NCBI GenBank assembly: GCA_964442745.1
Contig: CAYUAI010000010.1
Span: forward strand, 17,031 to 81,030
Direction: 5' to 3'
DNA length: 64,000 nt
DNA from: CAYUAI01 sp964442745
GTDB taxonomy: Bacteria > Pseudomonadota > Gammaproteobacteria > S012-40
Shown here: one piece after another, positions 54,150 through 63,462 of the stretch
Position numbering within the stretch: the stretch's first letter is position 1
How the letters are laid out: each line of letters starts with the position of its first letter
Made by a program: the position numbers and the translations under genes
The notes under the pieces: model-generated
Told to the model about the DNA's origin: nothing
Database searches by the model: none
The model's input: the letters and a program-made list of their open reading frames with translations, nothing else

Positions 54150-55327
54150 TGCTTGTTAATATTGTCTAACAGATTAACGCTACTAGGCAGACATATGATG
54201 CATTTGATTAGCTCTTCGGCCATGCTGATATCCATGCGTGGCATGGAGCAATACATTGGCAATTGGTGCATCAAGGTCCAGGCGGGGCGTATTGCAATGC
54301 CGGACAGATGACATTGTGCTAATAATTCATCCTTTAGATGAATAAAGTTTTTGTCAAGCATCAGCAAATTTAGCCAGTAGTTGCTTTTCGCATATTCGGG
54401 TTCAGTAAAAATAGCCGCATAGGGTAGATCGGCAAAGGCTTTCCGGTAAACTTCAGCGAGAGTCCGTTTTTTTTCGATGAAATTCGGTAATTGTTCCAGT
54501 TGAGCACAACCTAAGGCCGCGTTGATATTTGGCATACGGTAGTTAAAGCCGATTTGGTCGTGGCTTATTTGCCAGGCATGCGGTATTTTTGCGGTGCTTG
54601 TGATGTGTTTTGCTAAATGAGCGAGTGATTCGTTATTGGTTAAAATGGCACCGCCACCACCCGTGGTCACGATTTTATTGCCATTAAAGCTGAGTATGCT
54701 CATTAAGCCTTTGTGCCCCACGTGTTGTCCTCGATAAAATGAGCCTAATGCTTCAGCGGCATCTTCGATCAGGGTGAGGTGAAATTCTTGACATAGATCA
54801 GATAATGGATTCAGATTGGCCGGGTGACCAAAGCTATGCATAGCAATCAGTGCTTTGATCGGGCGACCAGTTGTTTTGTTGATACACTGCTGTTTATGTA
54901 TGTTAGTAATTTTGGATAAATAATTTCGTAGTTTCGGAACATGGATACCTAGGTTGCTTGGGTCACTATCCACAAAATGAGGTATTGCGCCACAATAAGA
55001 GACGGCATTGGCCGTGGCAACAAACGTGAGGGTGGGTATTAATACTTCATCATTTTGCTGGACTTGAGCAAGTTGCAAACAGGTGTGTAGTGCCGCTGTT
55101 CCATTGGTGGTGGCGATCGCATAGTTGTGTCCCGTGTATTTTTTTAAATGTTGTTCGAATCGATTCACATAGCTGCCCACCGATGACACCCATCCTGTAT
55201 CAATACAATCTTTGACATATTTCCATTCAGCCCCCTTCAATGTGGGCTCGTGCAAATTGATGGTTTGACTTGTGCGATGCAATACACTGATTAGCCTGTC
55301 GGTGATTTGTTGGAGTGCTGTCGCCAT
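54146..55327 (-). CDS. legC: PLP-dependent nucleotide-sugar aminotransferase
   Basis: DegT/DnrJ/EryC1-family enzyme that adds the 4-amino group to the keto sugar made by LegB. Motifs: TTNGTAALHTCLQLAQ, LIEDAAEALGSFYRG (PLP-binding Asp) and FNGNKIVTTGGGGA with the PLP-binding Lys218. 393 residues, as expected. One base separates its start from the legB stop. Confidence 0.93.
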   Translation of the reverse strand: MATALQQITDRLISVLHRTSQTINLHEPTLKGAEWKYVKDCIDTGWVSSVGSYVNRFEQHLKKYTGHNYAIATTNGTAALHTCLQLAQVQQNDEVLIPTLTFVATANAVSYCGAIPHFVDSDPSNLGIHVPKLRNYLSKITNIHKQQCINKTTGRPIKALIAMHSFGHPANLNPLSDLCQEFHLTLIEDAAEALGSFYRGQHVGHKGLMSILSFNGNKIVTTGGGGAILTNNESLAHLAKHITSTAKIPHAWQISHDQIGFNYRMPNINAALGCAQLEQLPNFIEKKRTLAEVYRKAFADLPYAAIFTEPEYAKSNYWLNLLMLDKNFIHLKDELLAQCHLSGIAIRPAWTLMHQLPMYCSMPRMDISMAEELIKCIICLPSSVNLLDNINKQ

Positions 55328-55328
55328 C

Positions 55329-56339
55329 TTATATGTTATATAAATGATCTTTATATAAACGCAGATTTGTGTGATTTTTAAACCAGTGAATGGTCTCTAA
55401 TAGGCCTTTTTTTAAACCTTGAATCCCACCGTATTGTGGTTGCCATTGCAATAATTGTTTGGCTTTAGTGTTATCTGCCCATAATCTATCGACTTCGCTG
55501 TGAGTCGGGCGCAATCGCTGTGACTCAATTTCAATGTTAACATGGCTTTCCATTAGTTCGCTAACAAGCTTGATCATGTCTTTGATGGATATTTCATAAT
55601 TACTGCCAATATTGATAATTTCGCCGATAGATTGTTCTGATTTGGCAACGGCAAGGAATCCCGCGACCGTGTCTTTGACATAATTAAAATCTCTAGTGGG
55701 GTGGATTGCACCTACTTTAATGGTTTGCTTGCCATTGGCGATTTGGCTAATGACAGTTGGTATCACTGCTCGCGCTGATTGACGAGGGCCATAGGTATTA
55801 AAAGGGCGAACAATGGCGACCGGCAGCTCAAACGATCGATGGTAGGATAAGGCGAGTTGGTCAGCGCCTATTTTACTGGCAGAATAAGGAGACTGACCAA
55901 CTAATGGGTGTTGTTCGGTGATGGGGACAAACTGAGCGCTACCATATACTTCACTGGTGGAGGTGTGGACGATTTTCTCTACCTCCAATTCACGAGCCGC
56001 TTGAAGTACATTGAGTGTGCCTTTGACATTGGTATCAATATAGGTGCCCGGACTGTGATAAGAATAAGGAATCGCAATGAGGGCCGCAAGATGAAGTACC
56101 ATATGGCAGTGACGCATGGCTGTGTTGACGCCGAAAGGATCACAAATATCACCCGCAAATATTTCAATTTCATTTTTTATGATGGGTGGTAGATTGTCTA
56201 ACCATCCCCAAGTATTGCGGCTGTTATATTTAACAAAAGCACGCACTTGGGCACCTTCCTTGATTAATGTTTCAACAAGATGTGAACCAATAAATCCACC
56301 AGCACCAGTGATTAGTATTTTTTTCCGTGATAATGTCAT
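55329..56339 (-). CDS. legB: NDP-GlcNAc 4,6-dehydratase
   Basis: First committed step of legionaminate synthesis. Start at ATG 56339 (MTLSRKKILITGAGGFIGSH), which overlaps the upstream Maf stop as ATGA; the longer frame to 56420 lies inside the Maf gene. SDR motifs TGAGGFIGSHLVETL, LAALIAIPYSYHSP, STSEVYGSAQFVP and YSASKIGADQLAL are intact. 336 residues. Translational coupling to the Maf gene ties sugar supply to transferase expression. Confidence 0.93.
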   Translation of the reverse strand: MTLSRKKILITGAGGFIGSHLVETLIKEGAQVRAFVKYNSRNTWGWLDNLPPIIKNEIEIFAGDICDPFGVNTAMRHCHMVLHLAALIAIPYSYHSPGTYIDTNVKGTLNVLQAARELEVEKIVHTSTSEVYGSAQFVPITEQHPLVGQSPYSASKIGADQLALSYHRSFELPVAIVRPFNTYGPRQSARAVIPTVISQIANGKQTIKVGAIHPTRDFNYVKDTVAGFLAVAKSEQSIGEIINIGSNYEISIKDMIKLVSELMESHVNIEIESQRLRPTHSEVDRLWADNTKAKQLLQWQPQYGGIQGLKKGLLETIHWFKNHTNLRLYKDHLYNI

Positions 56340-58837
56340 GGTGAATTTTTTAATTCCAATAGGCTTTGGATGGCTGTTGGGTTGTTGGGCTCGTGGCTGA
56401 GTACATAGTTGTATGTCCAAGCGGCGGCTTCAAGGATGCCTATTGTTTGGTATAGCTTTCCTAACTTTAGCATATTGACCAGGTCGTTGGGGAATTTCTG
56501 GAGATAGTCGGTATAGTGATCAATTGCGGCTTGCATATTCCCTGTCATGCGCAATAGCTCAGCGAGTTTGGGCCGGTATAGTGGTGAAATTTCGGCAAGT
56601 TGTTTTAATACATCAATGGCGAATTCATATTGTTCGCTATTAAAATAGATACTTAACGTTCGTTTTAAGGAATCTTCCTGTAAGTAATTAAAATTGATTT
56701 GTTGATAACGTGTGAGCGCATCGGTGGGATTATTTTTTAGCTCGAGGATATAACCTAATATTAGCAGACGAAATTGCGCCGCATGTTTATTATCACAGTT
56801 TTGGAGTCCATCCTGAATCGACTCTAAACGATCAAGGGCTTTATTTTTGAAAAGGTTGCGTGCTTTGTCACGAATGGGGAGCAGTGATCTTTCGCTTTGT
56901 ATTTTTGCATGGTGTCGGGTATTTTTGTTTGTTAATTGTTCATCATATTGTATTAGCACATTAACAAAATTATTCTTTAATGGGGAGGGTAATTGCTCCA
57001 TTTCAAAATTGGGGTGATTATCTAACCAAAGTTTGGCTCGCCCAGGTTCTTTTTGTCGACTCCATTCGGCTAATAAGTATTCAAAATTCGGTTCGGATTG
57101 CAGTTCTTCGATTCTGGTTTTTATTCGATTCTTCCCAATGGCAAGTGCTTTCTGAATGTCATCACAAGTGGTTATATAGATTTGGTAATAACGCTCCCCA
57201 AGTTGTTCCAGTTCCTCGACGGATAGATGTTTTTCCGTATCACCGCCCATGATTTGAGCGAAGTGTTCCATACCATACAATTTAACAAAACGCGCCATAT
57301 TAACATGGCGGGTGTCTAATATCTGTTCTATTTCATCCATTTTTTGTTTATAAGAAAAATCAATGGCGCCGTTGCTCTTTTCGTATAATTTTTGATTGCA
57401 AGTGAGGGCCTGCTGAGCATAGTTTTTTACGTCATTGATTTGATTTGATACGATATGAATCGTTTGTAGCGCCTCAGTGAGATTCTCATGCCGGGCATGA
57501 GAATCAAAGCAAGGTAACCGTTGCTGAATGGTTTGGGAGGCGGAACAATTCAAAGGTGTGAGCCTGATTGTGTTGAGCGATTGATGAACGATGTATTCAA
57601 CTTTTGCGGCATAGGCGACAGGATTAAATATCACGATGCCTCTTTGTTGTAGATATTGGGCTTGTTCGGTTAATGCGCTGGCGCCTAAGGAAAAAGCGGG
57701 GAGTGTCTCGGCAAGTTGGCTATTGTTAGTTTCAATGCTATCGCCAACAAAGTTAATTCTTGGTCCTGCATCAAATTCGTTACTGCCTTTAGCGTGAGTA
57801 TGGCCGTTTTTTTGTAAACATAGATCAACGCCGAGCAGGATGATTTGTGAGCAACCCATATCGGCGGCGGCACTGATGGCGGTATGGGTTACGGTGGGTG
57901 GCTGTACACAGAATTGATCATTCGTCTTTTCTAACTGCCAAGGGAATCGGGGTCCTAGATAAGCGGTTTTACTTTGCCATTGGGCAAGCAATGACGATAC
58001 GACATGAAATGAATGAAGCAGCAAAGTTTGCTTAAACATCAAAGCTTCTTTGCTGACATCAAAGCTCAATTCGGTGGGATCAATAGAGACAATAATATCC
58101 GGTGTTAAATTCACTTCTTGCAATCGGCGGCAAATTCGTGAGACGGCAATAACAAGCAAGTTTTCTTGGTTTTGTTTTACCCATGATAAATAGTGATCTA
58201 ATGATGGTCCACCTGCAAGGATGACGCAGGTTTTACCCAAAAATGCATTTTCTAAATAGTTTGCTGGAATGAAATTGTCCGCAATATTGTTGATTTGCCG
58301 CGAGAGAAAAATTCGGCTGCTTTGGTTTGCATGAAACCTCGATTGCAGTGTTTCTAATTTTTGATGGGTTTGGGTGACCAATCTAACATAAGCATTATAA
58401 TAAGCATTGCTGGCTCCCAAGGACTCTACAATTTTCACTTTATTTCTCATGCTATAGAGTGCTATGTTATTGTCAAGCGCACATTGTTGCCAATTTTTTT
58501 CATCGCAATAAAATAATGATTTATCGTTTGGCAGTGAAATATTGTTATCTTTTAATGCGTGTGTAATTTGTGGAAATTCAATGAAAAGATAACGGCTCCC
58601 TCGTGCTTTATTGTGATTAATATAGTTGACTAGCAAACCTGAATCTGTACCAATAATAATAAAGAGAGTATCCTCTTCAGAAAATAATTGTTGATGAGAT
58701 ACCTTATAAAGGCTGCTTGAGTCAATATCGAAAAATGTATTGTGATTAATTTGATGAAAGAAAAACTCACCCATTTTGTTTTGCTGGATAGTGAATGAAA
58801 TCGCCTCATCACTGTATATTTTTGTGTGATTGTTCAT
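56336..58837 (-). CDS. large Maf/DUF115 protein with TPR-like C-terminus, head of the leg operon
   Basis: 833 residues, paralogue of the protein at 47689. Same order: IIIGTDSGLLVNYINHNKAR, CVILAGGPSLDHYLSWVKQN, TPDIIVSIDPTELSFDVSKE, GVDLCLQKNGHTHAKGSNEF and TPR-like repeats at the end (AIDHYTDYLQKFPNDLVNML, LGKLYQTIGILEAAAW). First gene of the operon that continues through legB-legC-legG-legI-acyltransferase-ptmE-Maf. A sigma-54-like promoter lies 73 nt upstream. Probably transfers legionaminate to one of the flagellins. Confidence 0.9.
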   Translation of the reverse strand: MNNHTKIYSDEAISFTIQQNKMGEFFFHQINHNTFFDIDSSSLYKVSHQQLFSEEDTLFIIIGTDSGLLVNYINHNKARGSRYLFIEFPQITHALKDNNISLPNDKSLFYCDEKNWQQCALDNNIALYSMRNKVKIVESLGASNAYYNAYVRLVTQTHQKLETLQSRFHANQSSRIFLSRQINNIADNFIPANYLENAFLGKTCVILAGGPSLDHYLSWVKQNQENLLVIAVSRICRRLQEVNLTPDIIVSIDPTELSFDVSKEALMFKQTLLLHSFHVVSSLLAQWQSKTAYLGPRFPWQLEKTNDQFCVQPPTVTHTAISAAADMGCSQIILLGVDLCLQKNGHTHAKGSNEFDAGPRINFVGDSIETNNSQLAETLPAFSLGASALTEQAQYLQQRGIVIFNPVAYAAKVEYIVHQSLNTIRLTPLNCSASQTIQQRLPCFDSHARHENLTEALQTIHIVSNQINDVKNYAQQALTCNQKLYEKSNGAIDFSYKQKMDEIEQILDTRHVNMARFVKLYGMEHFAQIMGGDTEKHLSVEELEQLGERYYQIYITTCDDIQKALAIGKNRIKTRIEELQSEPNFEYLLAEWSRQKEPGRAKLWLDNHPNFEMEQLPSPLKNNFVNVLIQYDEQLTNKNTRHHAKIQSERSLLPIRDKARNLFKNKALDRLESIQDGLQNCDNKHAAQFRLLILGYILELKNNPTDALTRYQQINFNYLQEDSLKRTLSIYFNSEQYEFAIDVLKQLAEISPLYRPKLAELLRMTGNMQAAIDHYTDYLQKFPNDLVNMLKLGKLYQTIGILEAAAWTYNYVLSHEPNNPTAIQSLLELKNSP

Positions 58838-58909
58838 GGGGGAATCCTTAATATATGATTTTTATATATATTTTTACTTCATCTGATATACAGATCCAGC
58901 GATAGAATA

Positions 58910-58925
58910 AGCAGGAAATGTACCA
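58910..58925 (-). promoter_or_regulatory. sigma-54-like promoter for the Maf-leg operon
   Basis: On the minus strand TGGTACATTTCCTGCT matches TGG-AC at -24 and TGCT at -12 with the exact spacing between GG and GC. It ends 73 nt upstream of the Maf start. This would place legionaminate synthesis under the flagellar sigma-54 regulator. Confidence 0.5.
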
Positions 58926-59033
58926 ATGATGGATGTTGGAAATAGAAAATTGTTTTGTTTTAATCTGATGGAATGTGCGATGAGCAGATGATAAAAATGC
59001 GAGCTGTTAGCAACAAAAAATGGCGTTTATCGT

Positions 59034-59060
59034 TAAAGAAATGAAATGCTATGGCGACAT
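59034..59060 (+). promoter_or_regulatory. sigma-28 (FliA) promoter for the first flagellin gene
   Basis: TAAAGAAA, 11 nt, then GGCGACAT fits the flagellar sigma-28 consensus (TAAAGTTT-N11-GCCGATAA) with exact spacing and a partly degenerate -10. It lies about 120 nt before the start codon. Confidence 0.55.
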
Positions 59061-59178
59061 AGAGTTTGGAAATGCTCAATCATACACGTCAAAAAAATCG
59101 CAGTTTACTGTTATTCGGACATCAGGATGGTGACATCGATAAGAAATTCGAAGGTCGCCAGCGAAAGGAGAAGGGATT

Positions 59179-60012
59179 ATGCCCCAAGTTATTAATACCA
59201 ATGTCATGTCGCTGAATGCGCAGCGAAATTTAAATCGCTCCCAAATGTCCATGTCTACATCTTTGCAACGATTATCATCTGGCTTGCGTATTAATACTGC
59301 AAAAGACGATGCCGCTGGAATGGCCATTGCCGAACGGTTTACTTCGCAAATTCGAGGTTTGGGGCAGGCACAACGTAATGCCAATGATGCGATATCATTA
59401 GTGCAAACTGCTGAAGGAGCACTCAATGAAGTGGTGAGCAATTTGCAGCGGATGCGAGAATTGTCGATTCAACTTGCTAATGGGGCGTTGAGTAGTTCTG
59501 ATCGAGAGTCGTTGTCACTGGAAACACAGCAATTAGCATTAGAAATTAATCGTGTATCTAATGCGACTGACTTTAACGGCGTTGCAGTTATTGGTGCAGG
59601 GGCTTCAATTAGTTTTCAGATTGGTGCGAATGCTAATGCGGCGAACAATGAACTTATTGTGAGCACCAAGGATGTGGCTGGGACTTCCGGTGCAATTTCT
59701 GCACTTGCATTTTCTGGTATGTCTAGTCAAGTAAGTGCCCGAAATTCCATTAGTGCTATCGATTCGAGTATCGATAATATCAACAAAATACGATCTAATT
59801 TTGGGGCGCAGCAAAACCGGTTAGAGTCGATGGTGAGAAATATGGCTAATATTTCTGAAAATATGAGTGCCTCCCGAAGCCGTATTATGGATGCAGATTT
59901 TGCCGTTGAAACAGCGAACTTGACACGCACCCAAATTCTCCAGCAGGCGGGTACAGCGATGCTGGCACAGGCGAATACTGTTCCGCAAAATGTCATGAGT
60001 CTACTTCAATAA
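59179..60012 (+). CDS. fliC: flagellin 1
   Basis: 277-residue filament subunit, ATG preceded by AAAGGAG. N-terminal D0/D1: INTNVMSLNAQRNLNRSQMS, SLQRLSSGLRINTAKDDAAG, QRNANDAISLVQTAEGALNE. C-terminal D1/D0: NRLESMVRNMANISENMSAS, ADFAVETANLTRTQILQQAG. The short centre has no D2/D3 domains, so it is a minimal flagellin. It has many Ser/Thr in the central segment as possible glycosylation sites. Very similar to flagellin 2. Confidence 0.97.
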   Translation: MPQVINTNVMSLNAQRNLNRSQMSMSTSLQRLSSGLRINTAKDDAAGMAIAERFTSQIRGLGQAQRNANDAISLVQTAEGALNEVVSNLQRMRELSIQLANGALSSSDRESLSLETQQLALEINRVSNATDFNGVAVIGAGASISFQIGANANAANNELIVSTKDVAGTSGAISALAFSGMSSQVSARNSISAIDSSIDNINKIRSNFGAQQNRLESMVRNMANISENMSASRSRIMDADFAVETANLTRTQILQQAGTAMLAQANTVPQNVMSLLQ

Positions 60013-60587
60013 TCAAATTCAACTGATGAGCTAACTGTTGACAATAAACCGTGAATTACACTGCGGTTTAGGGTTGAGTATTGGTCTGTGTGATAACTTC
60101 ACGGTTTGGCGGTCAAATTTTTGGTTTGGGTTCGCCTAAAGCGCTTATTTTTGGTGTTTGTTCTGATTGAATAAAAGTGCAGTAATCGTGGTTCTAATTC
60201 GAGCTTTTGCGATTGAAGAACGGGTACCAAAATTAGGCATTTTTGGCGAAAATGAGATGCTAAATTACGTTATCCATTCCCTGTTGTCATGCTGTCATCT
60301 TCACCATTGCGTTGATACATGTAGCGCACTCTATCGGACAGTATGTAATACTATTATAGTCTTGTATTTTCAATACTCTTCATTACTTTTAACTCCTCTA
60401 AAAAATTTTCATGTGCGTACCGTAAATGTGATTTAGGTAACGATGGTTAGGCTAAAGGATCTTTATAGTAAGACGATAAAAAAGATGGAGGCGGTGAATA
60501 TTTATACATGTAAATATATCCGCTATAGAGTAATAGCCGTCGGTGAGTGCGTTATGGAGGATTAATACGCCGGCAGAGGATGCAACT
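60013..60587. other. spacer between the two flagellin genes
   Basis: 575 nt without a supported gene. A 7-bp stem TAAACCG/CGGTTTA (60045-60070) after flagellin 1 may end its transcript, and a sigma-28 promoter for flagellin 2 lies near the right end. Confidence 0.55.
60453..60479 (+). promoter_or_regulatory. sigma-28 (FliA) promoter for the second flagellin gene
   Basis: TAAAGGAT, 11 nt, then GACGATAA: seven of eight -10 bases match the sigma-28 consensus GCCGATAA and the spacing is exact. It lies about 108 nt before the start codon and is stronger than the copy in front of flagellin 1. Confidence 0.75.
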
Positions 60588-61421
60588 ATGGCACAAGTCG
60601 TTAATACCAATGTCATGTCATTAAATTCGCAGCGTAACTTAAACCGTTCGCAAAGTTCTATGTCAACGTCTTTGCAACGTTTATCATCAGGCTTACGTAT
60701 TAACAGTGCAAAAGATGATGCAGCGGGTTTAGCGATTGCTGAGCGATTTACCGCGCAAATAAGGGGTTTAGATCAAGCACAACGAAACGCAAATAACGCC
60801 ATTTCATTAGTGCAAACGGCGGAAGGGGCGTTGAATGAAGTTTCCAATAACTTGCAACGGATGCGAGAGCTTGCTGTGCAGTTATCCAATGGTGCTTTAA
60901 GTAGTTCTGACCGAGAGTCTCTGTCGTTGGAGACTCAGCAATTGTCATTAGAAATCGCCCGGGTCTCCAATGCCACAGACTTTAATGGCACCGATGTTAT
61001 TGGTTCAGCGCAATCGATTACTTTTCAAATTGGTGCGAATGCGGCAGCTGCGAATAACCAAATTGTTGTGAGCACCAAAGATGCGATTGGAGCTTCAGGT
61101 GCAATATCCGCCGTCGCTTTTTCTGGTATGTCTAGCCAAGCAAGTGCGCGAAATGCTATTAGTGCAATCGACAATAGTATTGATAATATCAATAAAATCC
61201 GATCCAATATGGGGACTCAACAAAATCGATTGGAATCGGTTGTACGGAATTTGGCTAATGTATCTGAGAATATGAGTGCGTCTCGCAGCCGTGTGCAAGA
61301 TGCTGACTTTGCGGTTGAAACAGCGAATTTAACGCGCACTCAGATATTGCAGCAAGCGGGTACAGCGATGTTGTCTCAAGCAAATTCGATTCCGCAAAAC
61401 GTATTAGGTTTATTAGGGTAA
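60588..61421 (+). CDS. fliC: flagellin 2
   Basis: 277 residues when started at ATG 60588 (MAQVVNTNVMSLNSQRNLNR), with AGAGG upstream; the longer frame to 60543 is not supported. Same architecture and length as flagellin 1, with most changes in the central part (VIGSAQSITFQIGANAAAAN). The gene pair arose by tandem duplication and each copy keeps its own sigma-28 promoter. flaG, fliD and fliS follow. Confidence 0.96.
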   Translation: MAQVVNTNVMSLNSQRNLNRSQSSMSTSLQRLSSGLRINSAKDDAAGLAIAERFTAQIRGLDQAQRNANNAISLVQTAEGALNEVSNNLQRMRELAVQLSNGALSSSDRESLSLETQQLSLEIARVSNATDFNGTDVIGSAQSITFQIGANAAAANNQIVVSTKDAIGASGAISAVAFSGMSSQASARNAISAIDNSIDNINKIRSNMGTQQNRLESVVRNLANVSENMSASRSRVQDADFAVETANLTRTQILQQAGTAMLSQANSIPQNVLGLLG

Positions 61422-61433
61422 CGTCATGATAAA

Positions 61434-61459
61434 TACCCGGGATAATGCCATCCTGGGTA
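61434..61459 (+). terminator. hairpin after flagellin 2
   Basis: TACCCGGGAT and ATCCTGGGTA form a 10-bp stem with one wobble around a 6-nt loop, 13 nt after the stop. An AT-rich stretch without a clear T-run follows, so partial termination before flaG is plausible. Confidence 0.5.
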
Positions 61460-61482
61460 AACTTTAAATAAAAAAGTAATGT

Positions 61483-61935
61483 ATGTTAGACGGTCTATCT
61501 TCGCAAATTAATATTACAGCGCCGATGCCAAGCTCAATAGAGCTTTCTAGGGAGACGTTTAGGCGATCTAGTAATAATGAAATGTCTCTTGAAAATCCGC
61601 CATCAATAGAGAGAGTAGATAGATTAAATGAAAAAACAGAGTCTTTGATTAATGAAATTTTAAAAGAAAATTTACTCGAAGAGAAAGAGCGCACCACGGA
61701 TAATCAAGGCACGAGTTTGGTGCTCCAGGATCAGCTCAATATGGTAAGTGAGTTTGCTAAAAAATTGCACAATGAATTAGAATTTAGTACGGATGATGAT
61801 AGTGGTCGTATCGTAATAAAAGTCATTAATAAAGAAACAGAGGAAATCATCCGACAAATACCTAGTGATGAGTTTTTAAGGATGTCGAATAGTATGGATG
61901 AAGTGAAAGGTGTATTGTTTAGCTCTCAGGCTTAG
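61483..61935 (+). CDS. flaG: FlaG family protein
   Basis: 150 residues. The N-terminal two thirds are polar and variable; the C-terminal FlaG domain reads LNMVSEFAKKLHNELEFSTD, then GRIVIKVINKETEEIIRQIP and SDEFLRMSN. FlaG proteins influence filament length in polar flagellates. It lies between the flagellin and fliD genes, its usual place in Vibrio and Pseudomonas. Confidence 0.92.
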   Translation: MLDGLSSQINITAPMPSSIELSRETFRRSSNNEMSLENPPSIERVDRLNEKTESLINEILKENLLEEKERTTDNQGTSLVLQDQLNMVSEFAKKLHNELEFSTDDDSGRIVIKVINKETEEIIRQIPSDEFLRMSNSMDEVKGVLFSSQA

Positions 61936-61982
61936 TTTTAGATGGTTGATTAAAAACCAAACTGAATAAGTGGGGTAAGGTA

Positions 61983-63410
61983 ATGGGTACACTATCAGCA
62001 AGCGGTATTGGCTCAGGGATTGATGTAGCTGGTATTGTGAATCAATTAGTCGCAGCAGAGCGAGCTCCTCAAGAGAATCGAATTAAAAAGCAAGAGGACA
62101 ATCTCAATTCTCAGCTTTCAGCTATTGGCAAGATCAAAAGCAAGTTGAGCGAATTTGAAAGCGCCTTAGAGGATTTAAAAAGCGCTGATAGTTTTCAACC
62201 AAGATCAGCGATATCAAGCGACGATACTAATATTAAGGTGACAGGGTCATCAACCGCTGTGGCTGGAAGTTATAGTGTGGATTTATCATATGCGGGAGCA
62301 CAATTAGCACAATCGAATAAATTAGCATCGGCAGGCGCTTATTCAGCGACAACAGATGTGATTGGCACAGGCACATTGACACTTGAATTGGGAACTTATG
62401 ATAGCGCGGGAGATACTTATGCGTCTTCCAGTTTACTTAATATTACCATTGATAGCTCCAATAATACGTTAGAAGGTATTAGAGATGCCATTAACAGTGC
62501 CGGCATCGATATTTCCGCTAGTATTATTAACGATGGAAGTAATTATCGCTTAGCATTGAGCTCTGATAATACCGGTGTTGCCAACGTTATGAAGGTATCG
62601 GTTAGCGGTGATGGTGATGGTAATGATACCGATGCGGCGGGTTTATCTGCATTTGTTTTTGATCCAGCGACAGCTGGTACTAAAAATTTAACAGAAACGG
62701 TGGCAGCACAAGATGCTAAGTTTAAAGTCGATGGAATCGAAATAACCAGCAGTAACAATAAAATATCTGATGCTATACAAGGTGTTACTTTAGAACTGAA
62801 AAAAACAGGTATCAGTGAAAAAATAGATGTTACTGCTGATGAAAAAAAATCCAAGGAGCAGGTGACCAAGCTTGTTGATAGCTATAATAGTTTGATCAAA
62901 ACCATTAATGATGTAAGTCGAGTGGGTTCGAATGGAGAAAAGGGTGGAGCATTATCAACTGATTCAATGATTCGTCGACTAAATTCTACATTGCATCAGG
63001 TGGTGGGAAGTGAAAGTACCAGTGGCACAAGCTTTAGCAGTTTGGCAGCATTGGGATTTAAATCATCGACGACCGATGGTACGCTAGAGTTAGATAGTTC
63101 AAAGCTTGACGCCGCATTTGCTAATAATTACGATGATGTAGGTACAGTTATTAGTGAATATGCCAATAGCTTTATCAGTGCCATTGATAATTATACAGGG
63201 TCAGCAGGCTTAGTCGATGGTAGGGAAGACAGTTATAATGATCGACTCAAGTTAATCGAAAAGCAAAAAGAACAACTGGATAGTCGTATGGAGATGGTGC
63301 GTGACCGATATTCTCGCCAGTTTAATGCGATGGATTCTTTAGTTGCTAAAATGAATAATACGATGGGGTTTTTATCCAGTCAATTGGCAACATTACCAGG
63401 TGCTAGGTAG
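61983..63410 (+). CDS. fliD: FliD, filament cap protein
   Basis: 475 residues. N-terminal SASGIGSGIDVAGIVNQLVA and AERAPQENRIKKQEDNLNSQ; C-terminal YNDRLKLIEKQKEQLDSRME and MVRDRYSRQFNAMDSLVAKM with terminal FLSSQLATL. The central domains are beta-rich and of ordinary length. It caps the filament and is needed for flagellin assembly. Confidence 0.96.
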   Translation: MGTLSASGIGSGIDVAGIVNQLVAAERAPQENRIKKQEDNLNSQLSAIGKIKSKLSEFESALEDLKSADSFQPRSAISSDDTNIKVTGSSTAVAGSYSVDLSYAGAQLAQSNKLASAGAYSATTDVIGTGTLTLELGTYDSAGDTYASSSLLNITIDSSNNTLEGIRDAINSAGIDISASIINDGSNYRLALSSDNTGVANVMKVSVSGDGDGNDTDAAGLSAFVFDPATAGTKNLTETVAAQDAKFKVDGIEITSSNNKISDAIQGVTLELKKTGISEKIDVTADEKKSKEQVTKLVDSYNSLIKTINDVSRVGSNGEKGGALSTDSMIRRLNSTLHQVVGSESTSGTSFSSLAALGFKSSTTDGTLELDSSKLDAAFANNYDDVGTVISEYANSFISAIDNYTGSAGLVDGREDSYNDRLKLIEKQKEQLDSRMEMVRDRYSRQFNAMDSLVAKMNNTMGFLSSQLATLPGAR

Positions 63411-63462
63411 TTTAATCTTATGTTTGATAGGATCAAGTCTGTACAGGAAAGAGGAGATTGGA

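Larger units (their letters stand above)
58838..59178. other. divergent spacer between the Maf-leg operon and the first flagellin gene
   Basis: 341 nt carrying a sigma-54-like promoter to the left and a sigma-28-like promoter to the right. No gene is visible. Confidence 0.6.

Noticed and set aside
51886..56339. sialic acid or pseudaminic acid pathway
   Set aside because: A hydrolysing 2-epimerase of LegG type, a LegB-type dehydratase and a PtmE-type nucleotidyltransferase together fit legionaminate; PseG/PseH-type genes are missing, and sialate synthesis would not need the dehydratase and aminotransferase.
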